Positions 1 to 11,660 of a stretch of 64,000 bases of DNA are shown in pieces. Source of the DNA: Channallabes apus. Lineage: Eukaryota > Chordata > Actinopteri > Siluriformes > Clariidae. The DNA lies in NCBI GenBank assembly GCA_030522415.1, contig CM060131.1, forward strand, positions 12,571,703-12,635,702, written 5' to 3'. Below the pieces are notes generated by a model. That model saw nothing but the letters and a program-made list of their open reading frames with translations. It was not told the origin of the DNA and searched no databases. Positions within the stretch are counted from its first letter, which is position 1; the number at the start of each line of letters is the position of its first letter. A program made the position numbers and the translations under genes.

Positions 1-402
1 GCCTGAACACCTCCCTCTGTAACTAGATCCTGGACTTTCTTACCAGAAGACCTCAGTCAGTACAGATCAGGAACTGCACCTCCAGCACCACCACACTAAG
101 TACTGGGGCACCCCAAGGCTGTGTGCTCAGTCCCCTGCTGTTCACGCTGCTGACTCATGACTGTGTAACGACACACAGTTTGAATCACATCATCAAGTTT
201 GCTGATGACACAACCGTGGTGGGTCTCATTAGCCGAGTTTCATTAGGTCTCCAAATTAGCTGCTGTAGTTAGTTATTTTTTTTGTTAATTTATGTTGTTA
301 ATTTATGTTGCATGTAGCACCTTGGTCCTGGAAGAACGTTGTTTCGTTTCACTGTGTCCAGGACCATATATGGTTAACAATAAAAGCCTACTTGACTTGA
401 CA
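1..402 (+). mobile_element. 3' end of a non-LTR retrotransposon (LINE), truncated
   Basis: The first ~235 bases encode a reverse-transcriptase fragment in one frame, with the block [14 protein letters not shown] and the catalytic FADDT motif near 195-212. This is the GxPQGxxLSPLLF...FADD arrangement of LINE reverse transcriptases of the Rex1/L2/CR1 type common in fish. After about 235 the frame is lost and the sequence jumps to a 3' untranslated tail ending AATAAAAGCCTACTTGACTTGA near 380-402. The element runs off the left edge and lacks most of its reverse transcriptase, so it is dead. The clade assignment is inferred from motif style only. Confidence 0.75.
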
Positions 403-1742
403 TGCAAATGTGCAAACAAGAACAACAACACAACACAATGTAATACTCTGTGATAATCAGTTTAAGAAGTGCAAATAAATTGTCCAAGAGATGATAAATA
501 AAAAACAGTAACATTTCTTGTTAAACTGCACAAATAAATGGTAATATAAGTTAAATAAAGTTAAATATAAATAACATAACAAAACTGAAATTTGCAAATT
601 CAGTAGATAAGAATACAACAAATAAGAATAAAATGTGTAAATACAAAATAAGAATAAAAGGAATGGCATGTAAAGAAACTTCAAATCAAAAAAACATTTT
701 TTTGTAAAATATATCAACTAAAACAAATAATAATGCAAGGGTGGCGGTAGAAGTTATGATTTTCTTAAGATTAGTTTTCCCATTTAAATGTCTAAGAGTG
801 TTCATGTCCATGATTCTTTCATGTGCTAAAACATATGTCCAAACAGGATGACAGCTTTACAAACAGGGTGAGCATTAACAAGCCATGGTAGTTGTGTCGA
901 AATAAAAATGAAAGAAGTGAAACAATAAATAAATAAATGCAAATATCCCAAGAGGGGTTAAGTTGTAAATATGAGATTCATCTGGGGTGTTGTATTTGTT
1001 CAGAACCTGAATCGCCTGCGGGAAGAAGCTCCTCTCATCCTATCATTCTCTCTGTGTTGGGCTTTACACTTTTAGCAAGATTTTAGACAGACAAGATTTA
1101 TATCTCACTACACATAAATAACAAATGCCCACACTGACCAGATTCTAGATGATTATTCACCTGCTCTCTGGTCATAAGTCTATCTCTTCTTTTCCATGTG
1201 TTTTTGAGCAACATCTCACACTTCTTTTCCATCACAACACTGTGATGTATTGTCAGGTCAGATACCCTGACAGCACCAACCATTTGTTGTAACATCATTA
1301 ACAACAGACAAAAAGGTCATGCAGAGATGGAACTGAAATATATTCTCTCTATCTGCATTGCCTTAACCTTTTAAAAGACCACTCATCATAAAAAACCCTT
1401 ATATCAGCAAATTATTTAAGCCATACTTATATAATTATTTTGTTAGAATTGTAAATTAATATAAACTTGTAGAGAAAATCAATATACCCATGTTCTTACT
1501 ACAAGCTTGCATCTTGCTATTACATGAAAATATCTCATTATGAGTAAACTCATTACTACAAGTTAACATTGCGGTATTTGGGAAAAATCATCTTTCTTAA
1601 AGAAAAATGTATTGTGACAAAAACATATCCTCATTACAGGAAATCATTTTGCTGTTACAAAAAAATTATCTTGTTACGAAGTAATCATTTTTAATAATAT
1701 ATCTCATTACAACCAGAAAATAGTTTTTATGAAAAAAAAAAA
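403..1742. other. AT-rich intergenic sequence, no gene seen
   Basis: Very AT-rich sequence with runs of AATAA and AAATA. A segment around 995-1075 (CCTGCGGGAAGAAGCTCCTC) resembles a recurring fish LINE-derived repeat, but I cannot place it with certainty. The open frames here look like chance products of AT-rich DNA and carry no recognisable domain. Confidence 0.5.
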
Positions 1743-2035
1743 TGTGGTGGCACAGTGGCTTAGTCGATAGTAATGTTGCGTTGCACCTCCAGTATTCGGG
1801 TTCAATTCCTGCCTGAGGTCTGTGTGCACTAGTTCTTGGAAGGTTACCTCCGGGTACTCCAGTTTCCTCCCACAGTTCAAAGACATGCAGATTAGGTTGA
1901 TTGGTGTTAATAATTTGCCCATAGTGTGTGTGCCCTACCTTAATGGATTAAGTCTCCTGAGATAGGCTCCAAGCTCCCCGCGATCCTGTATACAGGATAA
2001 ACTGGTATAGATGGTGAATAAGTGAGTAAAGAAAA
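1743..2035 (+). mobile_element. tRNA-derived SINE, diverged copy
   Basis: The copy starts with a tRNA-like head (GGTGGCACAGTGGCTTAGTC), a B-box-like GGGTTCAATTCC, then the family body (CCTCCCACAGTTCAAAGACA, GCAGATTAGGTTGATTGGTG) and a tail ending near GGTGAATAAGTGAGT. It belongs to the most abundant repeat family in the window. The reverse-strand open frames across it are shadows. Confidence 0.85.
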
Positions 2036-2213
2036 AAACATATTGTTAATGCAATCACTTTGTTTTTAGGAGAAAACATATTGCTATTACAAGAAGTGAT
2101 TTTGTGTTTATTTAGAAAACATTGTTGGTATATTATTGATGAGATGATCATTGATTATAGTTGATGATCTGTTGATTTCTTGTGCATTTTATGCAATCAA
2201 TTATGAAAAATGG

Positions 2214-2696
2214 TGTCATGGTCACAGTACTTGGAGACGGATGCAAACGCAGGAGTCTTTATTAAACAGACGCAAAAAGGTGATTAAAAACATAAATGCA
2301 GTAGTACACTCCCCAGGCTGGGTCTGCAGGTGGGTGAGCTGGCGGGACTTCACAAAACAAATCAAAACAAACTAACTAAGATGGCAGTCTCTCAAATGGC
2401 TGAGTACCTTTCAGCCTTGACCCTGCAGCCTCGGCTCAGTCCTGAGGAGGTAAGTAACAAACTTATTGTGTGGTGTGAACTCATAACATGCACGAAAACA
2501 ACAGTGAACGGACAAGAATCTACGGGTTCAGCTGGTATAAATAGGGAAACATAGGGGGGATACACAGATGAAACTAATTTAGTGCTATCATGAAACATAT
2601 ACATACGCAGACACACTAGGTGGAGACAAAGCGGCGGCTCAGTAATCCGGAGAACCGAATCTTATTTCCTGGAATCATGGTGGTACAGATGTGACA
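2214..2696 (-). repeat. 3' LTR of the gypsy element (complete, 483 bp)
   Basis: On the + strand it begins TGTCATGGTCACAGTAC and ends GGTACAGATGTGACA, so both ends carry the short inverted TGTCA/TGACA repeat expected of an LTR. Its right-hand 112 bases (2585-2696) match 5078-5189 with a handful of substitutions, so the insertion is not brand new. Confidence 0.88.
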
Positions 2697-2847
2697 GTCC
2701 TCTATTTCCACAGCCCCAGGGAGCTACAGTAAGGTTCTGTTGTTTCTTCGTCTAGTGTTCCACGGATCACTGGCCTGAGAAGAGAGATATGGAGAACAGG
2801 GTTAATACATAAATGATTGGAAAGTTTTAACTTAAATGACACGGGGT

Positions 2848-5060
2848 TTATTTGAGAGAGGATGGGGGCGGACCGATGTATTTGTGGGTAAGCTTACAAC
2901 ACGGGAGGTTAAGGTGAAGGTCCCGTGTTGAGAGACACACCCGATCGCCTACCTGGAGCGGGGGACTTTCCCTTTGTCGTCTATCGGCAAAACGACGAAC
3001 TGCTCGTGTGCGCATCCTCCCATACTTTTTACGCTCTTTTAAATCACTGATCCACCATGGGTACATCAGTGTGCGTGGCATCCCAGGGACAGAGCGGTGG
3101 CTGATGCCCAAGCACACACTGAAATGGCGTTAGGCCGGTTGCGGAGTGACATAACGTGAAATTTTTGTTGTCGCACAAACTGCACAAGATAAAACTACTG
3201 TTCTCATGGTTTCCCGCATCTTTGGCCACCAGAACTTTTGCTCTAGGAGTTTGAGCATTCGTGTTACGCCGGGGTGTCCAGAAGACAAGCTGGTGTGTGC
3301 CCCTATCGTCACTCTGTCATGAAGTGCCTCTGGTACGTATGTTCGATCCGGAGGACAGCCCTTAGGCGCGGGGTTGGACCGCGCCAATTGTGCTATCTCT
3401 GAATCGATGTCCCATATTATCGGAGCCACCATAAGTGACGGGGCAAAATGGACTCCGGATTTGTAATCGGGTCCAGCGCCGGATAACAATGAGAGAACGC
3501 GTCTGCCTTTTTATTTTTTGAGCCGGGACAATATGTGATGTTAAATTGGAAAGAAGAACTGAACGTGAAGAACTGTGCCCAACGGGCTTGACGAGTGTTT
3601 AATCTCTTTGCTTGTCGGATGTACTCCAGATTTTGATGATCTGTGAGCACTGTGAATGGGTGTTTAGCTCCCTCTAACCAATGCCACCACTCCTATAACG
3701 CCGGTTTTACTGCTAGCAGTTCGCGATTACCGATATCAAAGTTTCGCTCGGGAGGTGTAAATTTTCGAGAAAAAAATGTGCAAGGGTGGAGTTTTTCTCG
3801 GTTGCCTTGGCGTTGTTAAAGCACAGCTCCTATTCCTACCTCAGAGGCTTCGATCTCCACTAAAAAGGGCTTCTCCGGGTCGTTTAGTTTTAAAATAGGT
3901 GCCGTTGTGAAAACATTTTTGAGTCACTGAAACGCTTTTTTCGCTTCCGATGAGAACGCGCTTAGTCATTTTGGTTTCCCTTTGAATAGTGACGTGAGCT
4001 GTGCTGCCATCATGCTGAAGCCCCGGATGAACTGCCAATAGAAATTGGCGAACCCAAGAAAACTCTGTAGCGCCTTGACTGACTTGGGTTCTGGCCATTG
4101 TTGTATCGCCGCGACCTTGGTCGTCTCCATCTCGACCCCCAGTGGCCCTATGCGATAGCCGAGAAATGCAATCTCCCGCTTGTGGAATTCGTATTTCTCT
4201 GCCTTTGCATAGAGCCCGTGTTTGCGCAGGTGGCGAATCCATATTGGAAATGGTAATCCATTTACCAATCCATGTGCCATCACATTATATTGGTAATGAC
4301 CTGCTAAACGCAGTCTTCCATTCGTCCCCTTACGAACACGAACAAGGTTATAAGCGCTGCGGAGATCGAGTTTAGTGAAGATGGAACCGCCTCGGAGTTG
4401 GTCGATAGCTCTATCGCGCAGTCCCACGGACGATGAGGGGGGAGTCATGCTGCTGCCCTAATGTTAAACACATCCTTAAACTCTGCATACTCTGATGGCA
4501 CATTCATTGATACTTGGGCACTCGGACTTTCAATGTTGGTGGTCTGGACCATTAATGCCAACGGTTTACATGTTTTAGCGCACCTAGGGGCCCAGGATAT
4601 GATGCGGGAGTTGGTCCAATCAAAATTAGGATTGTGGAAGCTGAGCCAGGGTAGACCCAGCACGACGGACTGGTCTGACCGAGGAAGCACAAAAAATTGT
4701 ATTTCCTCTGTGTGACCCGGGAAAAGTTAATTGTGCTGAAATTAATTTAATAGGCGATTGTTCTAAGTTACGGCCATCTAGAGCCTTAACTGATATCGGT
4801 CATGGAAGCTTCGACACAAGAGCTTGCAGCGAGGAAATTACAGATGAAGAGATTAAATTTCCAGCCAACCCGGAATCTATTAGGCGAAAAACAGGCAAGT
4901 TGTGATTACTAAATGATATTTGCGCTTTTAAACAAAAAGGTTGGTGTGTGCGAGGTGGTGTGAGGTGCGTTACGTTCAATAACGGACAATGGCTGATCCG
5001 GTGCTTCCCCCACCCCACAGTACAGGCATAACCCCGATCTCATTCTCTGCGTTCTCTCCG
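2848..5060 (-). pseudogene. gypsy gag-pol remnants (zinc knuckle, PR, RT, RH, IN)
   Basis: Read from right to left on the minus strand. At ~5060-4960 there is a gag zinc-knuckle remnant (CLYCG). At ~4870-4800 there is a protease-like LIDSGLAGNLIS active site. At 4690-4445 there is linker (VVLGLPWLSFHNP). At 4448-3966 there is a reverse transcriptase with FTKLDLRSAYNLVRV and AFLGYRI. At 3650-3490 there is RNase H ([21 protein letters not shown]). At 3410-3130 there is the integrase HHCC finger ([19 protein letters not shown]). At 3117-2848 there is the integrase C-terminus. The RT jumps from GLVNGLPFP straight to RKHGLYAKAEKYEF, so the segment with the catalytic YxDD box is missing. Frameshifts and stops separate the blocks. 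It is a dead polyprotein. Confidence 0.88.
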
Positions 5061-5077
5061 TCGCCGATAGGTGGGAA

Positions 5078-5189
5078 CTATCATGAAACATATACATACG
5101 CAGACACACTAGGGGGAGACAAAGTGGCAGCTCAGTAATCCGGAGAACCGGATCTTATTCCCTTGGACCTTGGTGGTACAGATGTGACA
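5078..5189 (-). repeat. Truncated 5' LTR of the gypsy element
   Basis: 112 bases matching 2585-2696 and ending TGTGACA next to the target duplication AATGG. The remaining ~370 bases of this LTR and most of gag are deleted. Confidence 0.85.
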
Positions 5190-5194
5190 AATGG

Positions 5195-5944
5195 CAATGG
5201 GTTTTAGTAACTAAAAATTCTTAAAACACACCATGTTGCATTTATTCTGCATACCCATTGTGTAGCAAAACATAAAATCCAAGGAACATGCATGCATATA
5301 ATGCTGACAAGTGGAAATGCTCACAACACAGTTTTACACGTTGACTTATACAATTTTCTTTTTCTTTTTAATGGATGTGGACGTACTTTGTAAACTACCA
5401 ATGAAGGGTAATCTTAACATGATAAGTACATATGCAAATCACAAGAAGTATGAGTTCAATGGTAAATATCAGTAAAGTTGGCCTACAATGACATTGTTGT
5501 AACGTTAGTACTGCATATTCAGTAATATATGCTTTTGTAGGTAATTCAAGTTGATGATCAGAATCTCTTTACTTCTTTGTACCCTTTACAGTGACAATAA
5601 AGTATCTATCTATCTACTGTATCTATCTATCTATCTATCTATTTGTCTGACTGTCTGTCTGTAAGCATTGTGACTATTCCATTTCAATGTGTGTTGAGTT
5701 CCAATTATTCTGCTTATAAAATAATTGCACGTTATTCTGCTAAGTGCTGATTAGGTGATCACACAAATCGTATTTAATGAGGAAAAGTATAAAGAAAACA
5801 TTGCTTTGATCATTACTCTCCTCTTGCAATTTGATCAGCTGGATGTCAAAACCACTGCTAGTAGAGCCTCAAAGATAAATGAAATTTTAAAAATAACCTT
5901 TATCCATGCCAAAAAGAATTTTGTAAAGAAAAGTTTTGAGTAAG
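5195..5944. other. Intergenic; (ATCT)n microsatellite at 5592-5640
   Basis: AT-rich sequence without a recognisable gene. A repeat-like 3' tail (TACAGTGACAATAAAG) leads into (ATCT)n and then (GTCT)n, as often seen at the ends of fish retroposons. The 62-codon open frame at 5755-5943 has no recognised domain and runs into a Tc1 relic. Confidence 0.5.
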
Positions 5945-6390
5945 AAGTGAGTAACAAGTGTTCAATCTTGGCTTTACTGGTACAGGGATGCAATGAGCGG
6001 CAGGTTGATTTTATGCTTAAAATTTCAGAGACGGCAGTACACAAGAACAAGGTCAAGCAGCAGACACCGGGAACAACAGAGCTACAGATTGGCGGAGGGT
6101 AAAAATCTCTACAGACAGGAATGATGACAAACTTATTCGAATGTCACGCAAAAAATGCAGGATGACATCAAGTGACCTTTAAACAAAGTGGCAAACTAAA
6201 GTTGGGGTGAAGTGCACAGTGATGACAGTTTGAAACAGGGTCCTAAAGGAAGGGCCGAAGTCATGCAAAGCCAGAAAAAAAAACTTTCATCTGTGAGAAG
6301 CAAAGGAGAACCAGGCTGAGGTTTGTGAAAGACCACAGGAATAGGGCCATAGAGAACTAAAGAGAGAAAGGTCATCTTCTCAGATTAGTC
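5945..6390 (+). mobile_element. Tc1-like transposon relic
   Basis: The stretch through GTACACAAGAACAAGGTCAA, CAGACACCGGGAACAACAGA and GGATGACATCAAGTGACC resembles the N-terminal to central coding part of a fish Tc1-like transposase, interrupted by many stops and indels. No DDE residues can be read. The assignment rests on recall of the nucleotide consensus of this family and is not base-perfect. Confidence 0.6.
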
Positions 6391-7487
6391 ATTATAAAGT
6401 ATATATGTTACACACAGTTATCCTGGATTTTATCAATGTCGACTATGTGGTTGCCACTAGAAAGGTTTTGACAAATGGCACAACTGCTAAATTTAAGTTT
6501 TACTTAATCAGTGTATTGTATTGTCATTAGTAAATGTATATTATGACAAAGTATAAAATTCTTACATTAAATGTAGATATACAAATTGGTCAGAAAGCAT
6601 GCACTGGAATCAAGACAGCGCAGATTTGCCTGGTGACCGTGAGTACGGCTCATCGCAATTCACATGTTAAATTTTTTTGTCAGTCCTCGCTGAAGCTTGC
6701 GGACGCTGCGGAACCTCGCGGAACGTCAGGCTGCAACTCGCGATGGCTCAAACTGCATAGGGATAGGGATGTTAGCTCGATTTCAAGGATGTGTAATAAA
6801 AATCCAGCCTTTAGACATTTTAAAAGGGACAGATTATGCAAAATTCACTTTTTAGTCATTTTTTAGACATTCAGATGGGTCCGTAGTGTAAAAACACAAA
6901 AATAAAACTTTTAAAATAAAAACTTCAAATGTACAGTTAAAAAAAATTGGGAGGAATGTAAATTCTACAAAGTATAGAAATTTGATTATCTGTCTTCCAT
7001 TTTTGTATTGACCAGGTCTCAAACAAGAGCTCTAACCAACTCTGTTCAACTCTGCGCCATTTTAAACTGCTATAGTAAATAAGACTGTGCTTGCAGTTAG
7101 CTAAGCGCATATTGCTAACCTAGCTTGCTTTCGTCTTTAGAAACTAACCACTAGTGGCTAATTTATCTTCTTCACATCTTCGTTGTGTTTTAACTTTTAT
7201 GTTGCTAAACATTGAGGATGCCAATTAATATAATTTTCATGTGCACAAGATGAAATATGCTTGTAAACAGTATGGGCAGTGTAGTTAGCAGGCAAGATAT
7301 GATGTATCATTAATGCTGCACGGTTATTAATATGCATGCCAAAACGGGTGGTGGGAGATTTCCTCTAGTGTTTGTTTGCTTCATGCAAAACTCTCTGATT
7401 GAGACTGTTTTCTTCTCATTGATGGTGGAATGAACTTTCTCTAAATGTCGGTGCACCCGAGTCACTGGCAATAGGTATTTGGGTGTA
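6391..7487. other. Intergenic, repeat-derived in part, no gene
   Basis: The segment 6690-6900, including GGACAGATTATGCAAAATTC, resembles a dispersed fish repeat. The 110-codon open frame at 6534-6866 crosses it and shows no domain. The remainder is AT-rich with no supported feature. Confidence 0.4.
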
Positions 7488-7745
7488 AGGGGACGGTAGC
7501 TTAGTGGTTTGTACTGTTTTCTTGCACCTCAAGGGTCCGGGTTGGATTCCAAGCAAGGTTCGATTCCCGCCTCTGTGGAGTTTGCATGTTTTCCCCGTTC
7601 CCCCGTTTGCATTGGTTTCCTCTTGATACTCCACTTTCCTCCCGCAGTCCAAAGACATCCAGATTAGGCTGATTGGTGTTCCCAAATTGCCCATACTGTA
7701 TGAAAATGTGTGCTCTGTAATGGAGTGGCACCCTGCCCTTGAGTA
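7488..7745 (+). mobile_element. tRNA-derived SINE, 3'-truncated copy
   Basis: The head TAGCTTAGTGGTTTGTACTG, the tract TTGCACCTCAAGGGTCCGGG and the body up to GTGGCACCCTGCCC match the main SINE family. The last ~100 bases of the consensus are absent. Confidence 0.82.
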
Positions 7746-9356
7746 AGAAAATTCTCTGGTGTGCCCCCTACTGGAATCCTCCGGTAACATGCATAGTATA
7801 GAAACTACATAAACAAATACACTCACAATGTTACTGGTTGCCCATTCAAATGCATGCTTTAACGCCAACAATATTTCCTTCCCCAGTCCCTGTATTCTGA
7901 TTGGCTAGGAAAATGCCCTTCCGCAAAGGGGCCCTCAAACAGCGTCTGTGAAAAAGAAGCAACATTTTAAATCAAGCAGGCAGAATGCATGATCTGAAAC
8001 ATTAGTAGAAGCAATTTGAAGACTTTAGTATAATGTGTGACATTTAATGTTACAAATTGTGACCAAAAATGTATGATGTTGTCCAAGTTTATCAGGCAGA
8101 AATAAAGCAAAGTTAAAGAGATCTAACTCGTGTTTAAATCTGTAACTACCCTTCCTCAGTTTGTCCATCAAGATTTAAAACCACATTACAAAACCCAACA
8201 AACCAGTACACATTAGGCTTTACTTTGTTAAAACAAAGTGCTTTCGAGGCTGCCCTAGGATTCAACCGAATTGAGGCTTCATTGGATCTATTACTGTCCA
8301 AGGTAGCATACAGATTTTAAAAGTCGACATAGGTTTTTCAAACTTAGATTATTACCCGCACGATATGGTGGCAGAGCAAGGGATGTGCAGACATTCCCCA
8401 CTTTTTATTCCGCTTGAATTATGAACTGCAGAGATGAGTAACAGCTCGACGGTTAAATGTTTACTTGTGGCATTTTCAATAAAATTTTTAGGAGAAGCAG
8501 TGATTGCTGTGTAATCTTGAAGCAATCGCTTGTGGAATCCTGTTCAGCAAATTTACAGTCCCTCTCTTTTGCATCGTTTATCAAAAAAAAAAAAAAGAAA
8601 GAAAGAAAAACACTCTAACCTTACATTCGCACAGCCGACAGATATTTCCAAATTATCATTCGTTATATAAACCTTGTAGCTTAGCACTAATGGAACAAAA
8701 AAACATTTCATGTTGTGAAAATACTTAATACCAGAGTGGTGTGATGCACACGCCCATTCATCATCTATACTGCTTTATCTTGTATCCATGGTCACGGGGG
8801 GGCCTGGAGCCTATCCTAGGAAACTTTGAACTTTGAACTTGTGAGCAACTTGGGGTAGAAAAATCTTACTCATTCCCCCTACCCCCCTGACCTTGCACCA
8901 AATATCTTCTTCTTTATGCATCACTTGAAGAAACTACTTTGTGGCAGACGTTTGACGATGACGGGGTTATTACCGAAGTGGAACTTCTTCTCAAGAACCA
9001 AAAAGAAGGCTTTCTCCAGGTCTCCACCAGCTCATCCATTGAAACGTGTCTCCTCGGTGGTATAGACAAAGTGAGTGAGTGAGTGAGTGAGTGAGTGAGA
9101 GTGGGACCAGCTTAATGCTGAATATTGTTTTTTTTTTCATTAGTGAAATGGATCCCTCAAAGAATTCAAGCTGATGCGGAGCAGCAATATACTACAAATA
9201 ATTGCGATTGTTGTTGTTGATGATGATGATTCCAAATGATTAACTGAAATTATTTGGGAACATATCTCCGATTTGTTTATTTGCTTAGACTAAAAAACAT
9301 CTTCCATGTGTGACTATTTTTTTTTTTGTTTGTTTTTGCCAGAGAATGTACTGTGT
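7746..9356. other. Intergenic with SINE fragments, no gene
   Basis: Contains a reverse-strand SINE 3' end at about 8757-8826 (TATACTGCTTTATCTTGTAT, GGCCTGGAGCCTATCCTAGG), poly-A near 8584, a sequence open on both strands at 8893-9068 (see findings), a SINE-tail-like GGTATAGACAAAGTGAGTGA and (GTGA)n at 9070-9100. Otherwise no recognisable feature. Confidence 0.5.
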
Positions 9357-9470
9357 AGAATCCAAAGGCATGCAGGTTAGGCTAATTGGCATTCCCAAAA
9401 GTGTGTGAATGAGCATGTGTGTGTCCCCGTCCAAGGTGTACCCGCCTCATGCCCTAAGTCTTTTGTGCCC
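9357..9470 (+). mobile_element. SINE fragment (3' half)
   Basis: TCCAAAGGCATGCAGGTTAG and GGCTAATTGGCATTCCC followed by GTCCAAGGTGTACCCGCCTC are the 3' half of the main SINE family. Confidence 0.75.
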
Positions 9471-10689
9471 TCGTGTCAGAGCTACTGTCAAATGTGAATC
9501 AACATCAGCACTTAATGAACAATCGGATTCAAGAATTCAACAGTGCAGTGGTACAGTATAAAGCCAATTATACAACAGTTAGTTCCAGTCTATTAATTTG
9601 AATGGTCAAGTTTCATTCGATGAATGTTAATACGTATAATGACTACAGTAGTGTTCGTCATGTCAATATCAAACACGGCTAATGATTTTCAGGAATATAA
9701 TTTTGTCTAAGAAATATAACTCATAAAATGAAGAAAGGACAACAAGGAAGAAGGGTGACCAGTTTTACTGGGAGAACCTTTAATAGGAATTCAGGATCCA
9801 TTTGTACAGGCTAGCAAAGCAAAAAAAAAAAAAAAAAAACAAGCCGAACAATCCATATTGTGTAGAAGCTGTTGCTTATTCTATATTAATTTCTTATTAA
9901 TATAACTGTGTATGAAAGCAATATCACACTCCCAGTCACATGCTAATATGCTGAATCACAACCATGTTGATATTCATTATAGCCGCATGATTGCAAGTGT
10001 GATATTGCTTAATTAATTGCACAGCTTTTTATGTTTAGTCTTTGTAATAGGACGAAATGATGCATTTTGCACTAAAAGAATTAGCTTGGTCTCCTCAAGT
10101 AAGGCAAGTAAATACTTCATTATAATATTCCAGGTGGAGGAATTTAAAAGCATGAATTATCTGTCCAGTGTCCTAAAAAAAAAAAAAACATTGAACAAAG
10201 ATAGGGGTAAAAGAGAGTGAGTGAGAAAGAGAACAGAGCTCAAGCTCATCTTGGTATAAGTGCTATCCTTATTAGGAGATGTGAGATTAAAAAAAAAAAA
10301 GGAGAGGAAGTGAAAGATGAAGAAGAGAGACAGAGGAATTTGACAATACAGTAGGGAGAGAGAGAGAAAGGAAAGAGAGAGAGAGAGAGAGAGAGTTTCT
10401 GAAGAAGCTGTGTGCGTTAAGGAAATCAGGGTCACAGCTGAATGTAGAAGTGTTGTTCTGCATTGTGGAGGAGAGTAAAGTTACGAGAATTGTACTGTTT
10501 TAGACCTAAAACCCTCCTGTTCTCAGGGACATTTGATTGTGTAGAATAACAGAACAGTTATTAGAGTAAAATAAAATGTATTTCTCTATACTGTATAACC
10601 CCCTGCTACACTAATACGCTTATCCTAGCGTTTCACTAGTGCTTGCATACCATCAAAATCATATGCCGGAGTCCAGCATCTGAATCCCT
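9471..10689. other. Intergenic low-complexity sequence, no gene
   Basis: Poly-A at about 9820-9839, poly-A near 10173, A-rich and (GA)n tracts at 10290-10395. A Leu/Ser-rich open frame on the reverse strand (10157-10435) is only the translation of the purine tract. Confidence 0.5.
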
Positions 10690-10920
10690 TCCGAAACCCT
10701 TTTGGAACCCTGGCCTCCCAGGAACTCCTTTAATGGCCCAAACATATGGAAATGGCTTGGAGCGAGGTCAGGGCAAAGGATGTGGCAATAACTCCCAGGT
10801 GAGATCCTGTAAAGCGCAAGTGGTATTTGTGAATGATTGTGTGTACAGTACCCACTGACAAATACATCTCCTATGCATGTTCGTGACGAATTATCTGTCA
10901 AAAGTATCAAGTGTTCCACT
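10690..10920 (-). pseudogene. mariner-type transposase relic
   Basis: On the minus strand about 10787-10694 reads DLAPSHFHMFGPLKEFLGG, the block around the last catalytic Asp of mariner (Mos1/SETMAR-like) transposases. Flanking reading frames are degraded and no inverted repeats could be placed. Only the C-terminal third is represented. Confidence 0.75.
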
Positions 10921-11660
10921 CACGGAATGTTTACAAGAACGACTGCAGTGGGCTCCAAGCCATCGCACCGGGATCGTGTGGCCTTTTCTAGGGCGGATTT
11001 CTAAATGAATAATAAATAAATTATTAAATATCAAGTGTACCCTCCCTTATTGGCAAAAATTTCCCTTGATGTGACATACTGTAGTACCGTCTAAGAGACA
11101 CTAGATGGCAGAATTGCATTGGTCTAGCTCAGGATTTCTCAACTCTAGCCCTGGAGCTTGACTACTTAAGGGTTTCCCTGTTTGTTGGGACATTTAATCC
11201 AGTCTGCTGATCTTGATCACATGTGCCACAGCATAGATAAATGCATTAGATGTGTATCATGTCATCTTGTCATTTCCATTACCACTAAAACTTCTACACA
11301 CAGTCCCTTCTCATGCACATACATCAATACTCATTTGACTAGTTTCACTGTAGTGATTTGAATAATTTACTGAAGACACAAAGCACAAGCTTTTGCTGCT
11401 GTTATGCTACTTTGTGTGTTAAGCTGATGTTTAATATATTCATCGCTGAGATACTTAGCAATCTCATGCATTTGTAAGGATAAATGTAGTCTATTCAATT
11501 CAGCAGACTTAATAAATAGTTTGGATTCAATGCAACATATTTTACTGCTTACAAATCTGTAATCCAGTATGACTCATGGATCAGTTAAATAATCCTTTTT
11601 TTCTTCATTTCATCTGTATGAAATTCAATTATATCCGAATATACTGTCCTTGCTTGTTTA
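10921..11660. other. Intergenic, nothing recognised
   Basis: AT-rich sequence with no domain-bearing reading frame, simple repeat or clear transposon end. Confidence 0.5.

Larger units (their letters stand above)
2214..5189 (-). mobile_element. Ty3/gypsy LTR retrotransposon, internally deleted
   Basis: An element on the minus strand bounded by TGTCA...TGACA ends and a perfect 5-bp target duplication AATGG at 2209-2213 and 5190-5194. The left (3') LTR is full length (2214-2696). The right (5') LTR is cut to its first 112 bases (5078-5189) and joined directly to the end of gag. Between them lie broken remnants of gag zinc knuckle, protease, reverse transcriptase, RNase H and integrase, in the usual Ty3/gypsy order. 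The exact duplication shows that this is one insertion that later lost internal pieces. It cannot be autonomous. Confidence 0.9.

Noticed and set aside
10157..10435. Leu/Ser-rich reverse-strand frame resembling a membrane protein
   Set aside because: Translation of a purine-rich low-complexity tract.
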